This document shows, piece by piece, positions 1-4,778 of a stretch of DNA of 6,358 nt. The position numbers and the translations under genes are program-made. Within the stretch, counting starts at the first letter, position 1. Each line of letters opens with the position of its first letter. Origin of the DNA: CAYWRO01 sp964460345 (GTDB taxonomy: Bacteria > Planctomycetota > Phycisphaerae > Phycisphaerales > UBA1924). Location of the stretch: NCBI GenBank assembly GCA_964460345.1, contig CAYWRO010000129.1, positions 1 through 6,358 of the forward strand. Direction: 5' to 3'. Under the pieces are notes generated by a model. That model made no database searches. It saw only the letters and a program-made list of their open reading frames with translations, and was not told the DNA's origin.

Positions 1-1496
1 ACGGTCGAGTTGCCGTCCAGGTCGGCCGGACACGCCGGCGCACCGGAACCTTCGACCAGCCGCATGGCGATCGGCAGCACGTAATCCGTGAAGTTCCCGC
101 TTGAGCCGCGCGACTTGCTGAACTCGCCGAAGTGGCCGAAGTTCAGACTCCCCGAGTAGGCCACGGGATCGTTCGCCTCAAGGACGATCCAGTACCAGCC
201 GGGCGCGAGCGTCGCCTGCAGCGGCGCGTACACCCAGTTCTCCATGTTGGTGTTGAAGGTCAGGTTGATCGTCGTCGACGCCAGTTCATTCGTCTCATCC
301 GGCAGGTCGAAGGAACCATCGTCCGGGTACAGGTGCACCGTCATGCCGGAGCCGTCGATGTAGTTGCTGGTGTACCCATCCAGCCCGATCTGGCCGATCG
401 TCCACGTCTGGCCGGCGGGCACTTCAAACGGCTGGAAGATCTCCCACTGGCTCGGGAATCCGACGGACCGCCCCTGGTTGTTCGCGGCGTCCGACTGATG
501 ATCCAGCAAAAACACGCGCTCGCACGGGTTAACCGCCTGGCACGTGTCGATGATGCCGTTGTTGTCGCAGTCCGGCGCGCCGCCCGCGATGTCCACATCG
601 TCGGCCACGCCGTTGCCGTCGCAGTCCAACATCGGCTGCACAACCTCACCGCTCTGCAGCACGAGGCCGGTGGGCGAGCGTTCCCCCTCCACCGTGTAGA
701 TCGGCGCGACGCCCGAGCCGTCGAGCGTGCCCTTGTACACCTGGCGCGTCCACTCATCCGTGAAGTACAGCGCGTTCGACGCCGGATCCACGACGATGTC
801 GGTCATCAGCGATGAACGCACCTCCCCCGGCGACTGATCCTGCAGAATCTCAAAGCCGGAGCCGTCCAGCCGCACGCGCGCCACGAAATCGCTGTTCGTG
901 TCCGTGTCGATCCAGTAGACGTACCCGCCGGCGATGTCGAGCCCGATCGCCGAGGCCCGGCCGCACCCCGAGAAGACCACCTTCTTATTCGAACCGTCCA
1001 GGTTCAGCCGCAGGATCTGGCCATTGTCGTTCACGTACACGTGGCCGTTGGTCGCATCCACCTCCGGCATACCGAGCGGATTGCCGGGCGTCCCGATGTG
1101 CAGCGTGGTGATCGAGCCGTCCGTCTCCACCCGCTGCAGGTACTCATCCGACGAGAAGTAGACGCGCCCGGCCGAATCCAGCCCAACGCCGCGGCAGAAC
1201 CCCGCAGGAAGCGCCACAACACTCGGCGTGCCGCCGGTCGCGGCGGCCATCATCACCTCGCTGAGGCCCGCCGAGTCCATCCAGATCAGGTTGCCCGCCG
1301 CCGCGTCATAGGTCACGCCGAGCGGAAGCCACATGTCCGGCGGCAGCGCCACGGCGGTCTGCGGGTTCGTCCCGTCGGCGTTGATCGTGGCAATCCGCGC
1401 GTTCTGGTACTGGTACTCGGCGACGTACAGCCCGGGCTGGGCCATGGCCGAGCCGACCGTGATCAGGGGCGCAAGCGCCAAGAGATGTCCTCGCAT
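1..1496 (-). CDS. Secreted six-bladed YWTD-like beta-propeller protein with calcium-loop repeats (3' end beyond the window)
   Basis: The frame is open from an ATG at 1496 down to base 1 (498 codons), so the C-terminus is missing. Residues 1-19 are a Sec signal peptide (MRGHLLALAP..., likely cleaved after AMA). Residues 22-280 carry about six blades of the LDL-receptor class B (YWTD) type, each with an aromatic strand and a following 'LDGS/DG' turn: LIWMD at 70, VYFSSD at 112, VYVND at 153, VYWIDTD at 193, LYFTDE at 243. Residues 291-319 hold two calcium-loop-like repeats (DCDGNGVADD and DCDNNGIIDTC) resembling thrombospondin type 3 loops. Residues 325-482 look like a beta-sandwich domain. The visible end, CPADLDGN (489-496), resembles the start of a planctomycete dockerin-like segment. 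The start is supported by AAGGAG seven bases upstream. The protein is probably extracellular or surface-attached. Its ligand or substrate is unknown; no catalytic residues can be assigned. Confidence 0.9.
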   Translation of the reverse strand, partial: MRGHLLALAPLITVGSAMAQPGLYVAEYQYQNARIATINADGTNPQTAVALPPDMWLPLGVTYDAAAGNLIWMDSAGLSEVMMAAATGGTPSVVALPAGFCRGVGLDSAGRVYFSSDEYLQRVETDGSITTLHIGTPGNPLGMPEVDATNGHVYVNDNGQILRLNLDGSNKKVVFSGCGRASAIGLDIAGGYVYWIDTDTNSDFVARVRLDGSGFEILQDQSPGEVRSSLMTDIVVDPASNALYFTDEWTRQVYKGTLDGSGVAPIYTVEGERSPTGLVLQSGEVVQPMLDCDGNGVADDVDIAGGAPDCDNNGIIDTCQAVNPCERVFLLDHQSDAANNQGRSVGFPSQWEIFQPFEVPAGQTWTIGQIGLDGYTSNYIDGSGMTVHLYPDDGSFDLPDETNELASTTINLTFNTNMENWVYAPLQATLAPGWYWIVLEANDPVAYSGSLNFGHFGEFSKSRGSSGNFTDYVLPIAMRLVEGSGAPACPADLDGNST

Positions 1497-1503
1497 GAAC
1501 TCG

Positions 1504-1509
1504 CTCCTT
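1504..1509 (-). promoter_or_regulatory. Ribosome binding site of the propeller gene
   Basis: On the minus strand this reads AAGGAG, a near-perfect Shine-Dalgarno sequence seven bases before the ATG at 1496. It fixes the start so that the protein begins with a good signal peptide. Confidence 0.8.
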
Positions 1510-1515
1510 GTACGT

Positions 1516-1560
1516 GGGGGGGGGTTGTGTGTGGGGGGGTGGGGCGGTTTGGGGGAAGGG
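1516..1560 (+). other. G-rich tract with G-quadruplex potential
   Basis: Runs of 9, 7, 4, 5 and 3 guanines on the plus strand are separated by short loops (G9 at 1516-1524, G7 at 1533-1539, G4 at 1541-1544, G5 at 1551-1555, G3 at 1558-1560). This meets the usual pattern for an intramolecular quadruplex. It lies in the untranslated leader region of the minus-strand propeller gene, where the G strand is the template and the RNA would be C-rich. Any role is inferred. Confidence 0.6.
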
Positions 1561-1615
1561 AAGCGTGACTCGCGGCATCCGTCCGACAGGAGGGCCGAGC
1601 GGCCCGATGCGATCC

Positions 1616-1643
1616 AACATACCCGGACTCAAAGAAAGTGCAA
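1616..1643 (-). promoter_or_regulatory. Possible promoter of the propeller gene
   Basis: On the minus strand TTGCAC (1643-1638) is followed after 16 bases by TATGTT (1621-1616). The match to consensus is only moderate (3/6 and 4/6). It would give a leader of about 110 bases containing the C-rich complement of the G tract. The -35 candidate is part of the tandem repeat array, so a protein bound there would affect this promoter. Weak call. Confidence 0.25.
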
Positions 1644-1673
1644 CTCGTTGTGCAACTTTTTGTGCAAAACACT
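1638..1673. repeat. Three tandem 12-bp direct repeats with GTGCAA core (candidate operator)
   Basis: The core GTGCAA occurs at 1638, 1650 and 1662, exactly 12 bp apart; the first two copies share GTGCAACT. The 12-bp spacing is close to one helical turn, so the sites would lie roughly on one face of the DNA. The array sits between divergent genes. It spans the -35 zone of the rightward extended -10 promoter and overlaps a weak leftward promoter candidate. This arrangement is typical of an operator bound cooperatively by a regulator. The regulator is unknown; the adjacent rightward gene, with an HTH-like stretch, is one candidate. Confidence 0.6.
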
Positions 1674-1685
1674 TTGGCGCGGGCA

Positions 1686-1694
1686 TGGTACAAT
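1686..1694 (+). promoter_or_regulatory. Extended -10 promoter for the 399-residue unknown gene
   Basis: TGG-TACAAT is an extended -10 element (TGn followed by a 5/6 match to TATAAT). No good -35 is present 16-18 bp upstream, which is common when TGn is present. Transcription would start near 1701, about 17 bases before the ATG at 1718. The purine-rich GGTGGGAG at 1705-1712 could act as a weak ribosome binding site. Confidence 0.5.
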
Positions 1695-1717
1695 CGCCGC
1701 CAGCGGTGGGAGACTCG

Positions 1718-2917
1718 ATGCCGGGCAACAACAACACCCTCGCCCAACCCGAAGCCCGATCCTTTGAGCAGGCCAGCAGCGGCGCGCTTGACCGGTTACG
1801 ACTCGCCCTGGCTCAGCTCCTGCGCGAACTGCCCGGCGCCAACGCCCGCGCCACCGATCTGCGCCGCGCCCTCTCCCTTGACACCGCCCTGGCCTGGCAG
1901 GTCCACACGCTCGCCACCAGCCGCGGCCGCGACCTGCTCAGCGCCGGCCGCGTCGTCCCGAAGGTCGGCGCGATGAGCCGCTTCCTGGACGCCGCCGCCG
2001 CCGCCGGCGTCTCCCCCCAGCTCCTTGAGGAGGCGCGGGCGGCGTTCCGGGCCTTCGAAGAGACGGTCGGCAAGCACGCCGGCGACCGCGCCACCTTTGA
2101 AGCCATGCTCTCGGCCCTCCACCCCGCCGACGGCGCTTCCCTCCGCAAGATCCGCCGCAACGCCTACCGCGCCAACACCGCCGTCTGGGGCCTGGCCGTC
2201 CGAGCACACGTCAACTGCGTCATCTTCCGGCAGCGGCCCACCGGCGAGCACGACTGCCTGGCAATCCGCGGCCGCGCGGGCCTTCGCCTCCTCCGGGAGG
2301 GAGCCGTGGTCGGCTTCCCCGCCTCGGGCCGAACCTGGGGAGGCTCTTCCAGCCCGCCGGAGGATGACCCTTCCGTCACCGTCGGGCGCTGCGAACTGCT
2401 CGAGAAGCACTGCAGCCAGCCCGTTCCCCGCATCCGGCGCGTCGCCCCGACACAGGACGGCGGACGCGCGTTCGACTTCCTCGAACCGCAGGGACTCGGC
2501 CTCACGAGCGAGGCGACGCTCCTGTACCGGAACCTCTCGCTCGACTTCCCCGGCGGCACGGCCACGCCGCCGCACGGCGTGACCGTCTACTGCCGCGAGC
2601 CCTCGGAGGTCCTCATCGCCGACCTGCTCGTCCCCCGCGGCTGGACGCGCCCCGAGACGGCCCGCATCGTGATCGTCGACGACAGCCGCAGCGCCATCGA
2701 GGCGCCCACCCCGCCGCAGACCTTCCCCTGCGAAGGCGGCGCGGAGTACCTCGGCGCCGCCCTGGAGCGCCTCTACACCTCCCACGTCCCGACCTACGCC
2801 GAGGCGGTCGCCGAAGAGATCGCCAAACTCGGCTGGCAGGACACGACCTTCGACCTCTACCGGTGCGAGATCGCTTTTCCGATCCTTCACTCGGCCGTGC
2901 ACCTGGCCGTCGAGTGA
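1718..2917 (+). CDS. Unknown protein of 399 residues with an N-terminal helix-turn-helix-like segment
   Basis: I do not recognise a named family. Residues 1-165 look almost wholly alpha-helical. Within them 45-66 (ATDLRRAL-SLD-TALAWQVHTLA) has helix-turn-helix spacing and resembles a DNA-binding or selection motif, but this is by eye. A basic helix follows at 142-152 (LRKIRRNAYRA). Residues 165-399 are mixed alpha/beta with scattered cysteines (167, 180, 225, 232, 292, 338, 383) that form no clear metal motif. There is no signal peptide or membrane segment, so it is probably cytoplasmic. I chose the ATG at 1718 because the in-frame ATG at 1685 overlaps the -10 element and those further upstream lie in the G-rich tract. 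Codons end mostly in C, unlike the G-ending preference of the propeller and SUMF1 genes. It is divergent from the propeller gene, so it could regulate that gene or itself through the GTGCAA repeats; this is inference. The reading frame is secure, the function is not. Confidence 0.8.
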   Translation: MPGNNNTLAQPEARSFEQASSGALDRLRLALAQLLRELPGANARATDLRRALSLDTALAWQVHTLATSRGRDLLSAGRVVPKVGAMSRFLDAAAAAGVSPQLLEEARAAFRAFEETVGKHAGDRATFEAMLSALHPADGASLRKIRRNAYRANTAVWGLAVRAHVNCVIFRQRPTGEHDCLAIRGRAGLRLLREGAVVGFPASGRTWGGSSSPPEDDPSVTVGRCELLEKHCSQPVPRIRRVAPTQDGGRAFDFLEPQGLGLTSEATLLYRNLSLDFPGGTATPPHGVTVYCREPSEVLIADLLVPRGWTRPETARIVIVDDSRSAIEAPTPPQTFPCEGGAEYLGAALERLYTSHVPTYAEAVAEEIAKLGWQDTTFDLYRCEIAFPILHSAVHLAVE

Positions 2918-2923
2918 CGCCGC

Positions 2924-2938
2924 CCGCGCCAGGCGCGG
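2924..2938 (+). terminator. Short GC hairpin after the 399-residue gene, possible weak terminator
   Basis: CCGCGCC and GGCGCGG flank a single A, seven bases after the stop codon. The real stem would be about five pairs with a small loop. There is no T-run behind it, so intrinsic termination is doubtful. In such GC-rich DNA this could also be chance. Confidence 0.25.
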
Positions 2939-2967
2939 TCGGGCACGCCGGCGCGCGCAGCGCTTAA

Positions 2968-2996
2968 TTGACGAGACCGGGCGGTTCCCGTAGGGT
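2968..2996 (+). promoter_or_regulatory. Sigma-70-type promoter of the SUMF1 gene
   Basis: TTGACG (2968-2973; 5/6 match to TTGACA) and TAGGGT (2991-2996; keeps the key T, A and final T) are separated by exactly 17 bp. Transcription would start near 3003, giving a leader of about 40 bases. It separates this gene from the upstream 399-residue gene as its own transcription unit. Confidence 0.5.
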
Positions 2997-3031
2997 GGCC
3001 ACACGGACGTTCTGCCCGTTCCCCCGGTGAC

Positions 3032-3037
3032 GAGGAG
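3032..3037 (+). promoter_or_regulatory. Ribosome binding site of the SUMF1 gene
   Basis: GAGGAG lies six bases before the ATG at 3044, a good Shine-Dalgarno match that fixes the start. Confidence 0.75.
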
Positions 3038-3043
3038 ACCTCA

Positions 3044-4204
3044 ATGCTGCTGCTCACCCTGGTTTGCGCTGTCGGCATCTTGTTGAGCGAGCCTGGCGAC
3101 CCGGAGGTCCACATCGCACTGGCGAATGAAACCGGCTCCGCCGCGGAGTTCTGGTATGGCGAGAGCTATCTGGGCCGCCTGGCCCCCGGTCGCCGCGCGG
3201 AGGTGAGCGTGCCGGCGTCTCAGGCTGAGGAGGCGGTGGCGGTGGGCGTCGTGAGCACGGTCGATGACGGCATCCGCTGGAACGCCGTGCTGGTTCCGGC
3301 AGAGGCGGAGACGGTCCACGTCGTTTGGGGGGCCATCGACTCGTCGGCTGCTGAAAAGAGCGAGCCGGAGAAGGAGAGCGACCCGTTGCTCGATCAATTC
3401 TGGGCCTACCGGACGGCGTCGATCCGGGACGGCGCGGCGTGGCATCCTCTCCGCTTCGATCAGACCGTCATTGGGACATCGTTCAAGGATCGCAAGATCA
3501 CCTGCCAGCTTCTGGCGGTGCGGGCCGGGGAGGACGCTTACCTCGTCAACTCGGCCGGCGCGCTCTTCGCGCGTCTGCCGGCCGGCACCTTCACGATTGC
3601 ACAGGCGGGCGGGCCCGCCGGCCGCTCGGTGACGCTGTCGCGCGACTTCTACATGTCGGTGACGGAGACCACCGAGGGCCAGCTCGCCGTGATGCGCGGG
3701 CAGCCGGCGCCGGACGCGGCGAGCCGGGATCTGCCCGCCGTGAACATCACATGGCCCGAGGCCGACCAGGCGTGCAGGCTCCTCGACGACGCAAGCGGCT
3801 GGCGCTACGCGCTGCCCACCGAGGCGCAGTGGGAGTACGCCTGCCAGGCGGGCAGGCTCGCGCCGTTCAGCCCGCCCGGGGCCCAGTCGAACCAGATCAT
3901 GTGGCACAGCGGGAACTCCGGGATGGTCCGGCACAAGGTGGCGCAACTGCTGCCAAACAGCTTCGGCCTCTTTGACATGCACGGGAACGTGCGCGAGTGG
4001 TGCCGCGACTGGTGGAGCCCGGTGCCGTCGGTCGGCGTCGATCCGACCGGCCCGGCAAAGGGACCAGAGCGCGTGCGTCGAGGCGGCGCGTTCGATCTGC
4101 CTCCGAACTTCTGCAGTTGCGGGGCGCGAGATTCGGGACCTTCAAACTCGGCGGATCCGTGGCTCGGATTCCGCATGGTTCTGGAGCTCAAAGCAGACGA
4201 GTAG
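3044..4204 (+). CDS. Exported SUMF1 / formylglycine-generating-enzyme-fold protein lacking one catalytic cysteine
   Basis: Residues 1-15 are a hydrophobic export signal with no basic n-region and no lipobox. Residues 20-98 form a small beta-rich domain (VHIALAN...YLGRLAPGRRAEVSV), followed by an acidic, charged linker near 101-116. Residues 195-382 are a SUMF1 domain (FGE-sulfatase family): FYMSVTETTEGQ (202-213), LPTEAQWEYAC (257-267), FGLFDMHGNVREWCRDWW (307-324), RVRRGGAF (343-350) and LGFRMV (374-379). True FGE oxidises a sulfatase cysteine using two copper-binding cysteines (Cys336 and Cys341 in human). By hand alignment the first is Leu352 here and the second is Cys357, with an extra Cys359. 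So it is probably not a sulfatase-maturing enzyme but one of the many SUMF1-fold proteins of planctomycetes, with a binding or unknown role. The central part of the domain is shorter than in FGE. The next gene starts 52 bases downstream on the same strand and may be co-transcribed. Family call is strong, function is open. Confidence 0.88.
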   Translation: MLLLTLVCAVGILLSEPGDPEVHIALANETGSAAEFWYGESYLGRLAPGRRAEVSVPASQAEEAVAVGVVSTVDDGIRWNAVLVPAEAETVHVVWGAIDSSAAEKSEPEKESDPLLDQFWAYRTASIRDGAAWHPLRFDQTVIGTSFKDRKITCQLLAVRAGEDAYLVNSAGALFARLPAGTFTIAQAGGPAGRSVTLSRDFYMSVTETTEGQLAVMRGQPAPDAASRDLPAVNITWPEADQACRLLDDASGWRYALPTEAQWEYACQAGRLAPFSPPGAQSNQIMWHSGNSGMVRHKVAQLLPNSFGLFDMHGNVREWCRDWWSPVPSVGVDPTGPAKGPERVRRGGAFDLPPNFCSCGARDSGPSNSADPWLGFRMVLELKADE

Positions 4205-4256
4205 CCTTCGCCGAAAACGTCATCACCTGCTCTCGCCCCGCGCTCCTTAATTTGCA

Positions 4257-4559
4257 ATGAACCCAGATATTCACATCTCACTCGCCGACAAGGCTTTACA
4301 CATCACTGTGCCTGAAGGTGCCCAGGTGCTGGCACTGACGATTGCGGGGGTGAGTTGCACATGGTCCGTCCAGGATGCGCCCGGCTCGCGCCGGATCCTG
4401 TCAGCGGCATTGGCCTCCCCGCCGCAAGAAGGGGAACCCCTCCCGGTGGCTGTATCCTGGTCGTTCCACGGAGCACGCTTTGAGACGCACGCCGTCTTGA
4501 ATGGCGCAAGCTCGCTGGTGGAAGAGTGGCAGGAGACGATCGGACCGTTCTCGATCTGA
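4257..4559 (+). CDS. Small unknown protein (100 residues), possibly related to the N-terminal domain of the SUMF1 protein
   Basis: I do not recognise the family. The sequence is rich in alternating hydrophobic stretches (HISLADKALHITV, VLALTIAGV, LPVAVSWSF), suggesting an all-beta domain, with no signal peptide. By eye it resembles residues 22-95 of the preceding SUMF1 protein: HISLAD against HIALAN, APGSRR against APGRR, and RFETHAVL against RWNAVL, in the same order. It follows that gene by 52 bases with no clear promoter, so it may be the second gene of an operon. There is no Shine-Dalgarno sequence before the ATG and no in-frame ATG further inside. Codon use is less GC-biased at third positions than in its neighbours (CCA, GAT, ATT, TCA, TTA, ACT, CCT), which could mean a recent arrival, low expression, or a chance open frame. 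Confidence 0.5.
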   Translation: MNPDIHISLADKALHITVPEGAQVLALTIAGVSCTWSVQDAPGSRRILSAALASPPQEGEPLPVAVSWSFHGARFETHAVLNGASSLVEEWQETIGPFSI

Positions 4560-4599
4560 TCACATGTGCCGCGGCGATCTTCCCGCCCGTCCGCCGCGC

Positions 4600-4605
4600 T
4601 AGAAT
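4600..4605 (+). promoter_or_regulatory. Candidate -10 element for the RicT gene
   Basis: TAGAAT matches five of six -10 consensus positions and stands out in GC-rich surroundings. No convincing -35 lies 16-18 bp upstream. Transcription would start near 4612 and leave a leader of about 165 bases. Confidence 0.4.
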
Positions 4606-4635
4606 CCTCGCGTGCTCGCGTATGGACCGGCCCGT

Positions 4636-4675
4636 TCGCCGCCGGGGCGACGGCCGGGAAGTAATCCTTCCCCGG
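4636..4675 (+). other. Two consecutive hairpins in the leader of the RicT gene
   Basis: TCGCC (4636-4640) pairs with GGCGA (4646-4650) over a 5-base loop. Then CCGGGAAG (4654-4661) pairs with CTTCCCCGG (4667-4675) over a 5-base loop, with one bulged C. The second is a good stem for its size and not merely GC repeats. No T-run follows, so it is not an obvious terminator. Inverted CCCGCG/CGCGGG segments at 4709-4714 and 4733-4738 could form a third stem. It could be an RNA control element, but I recognise no known riboswitch. Confidence 0.4.
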
Positions 4676-4778
4676 TGACACCTTTGTGCCTTGATCGCGG
4701 CTGCCACGCCCGCGGGGGCCTGCGCGCTCTCGCGCGGGACGGACCGCCGCGATCTTCACGCGAGCGACGCCCATCCAC

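Noticed and set aside
132..815. Plus-strand open frame of 227 codons opposite the propeller gene
   Set aside because: The minus strand has an unbroken 498-codon frame with signal peptide, propeller blades and calcium loops.
1675..1692. Sigma-54-type promoter (TGGCGCG followed by TGGTA)
   Set aside because: The -12 element lacks the required GC dinucleotide; the extended -10 reading of the same bases is better.
1508..1717. Earlier in-frame ATG codons (1508, 1685) as starts of the 399-residue gene
   Set aside because: 1508 would translate the G-rich tract and the repeats, and 1685 overlaps the extended -10 element; 1718 follows a purine-rich stretch and gives a sensible N-terminus.
1796..3004. 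Long open frame on the minus strand opposite the 399-residue gene
   Set aside because: Its product is Arg/Gly/Ala-rich with no recognisable domain, as expected of the antisense of a C-ending GC-rich gene.
3041..3982. Long minus-strand open frame opposite the SUMF1 gene
   Set aside because: The plus strand encodes clear SUMF1 motifs; the antisense product is Arg/His/Leu-rich and unrecognisable.
4561..4568. Perfect palindrome CACATGTG after the 100-residue gene
   Set aside because: It is only eight bases, isolated and without a T-run; chance is likely.
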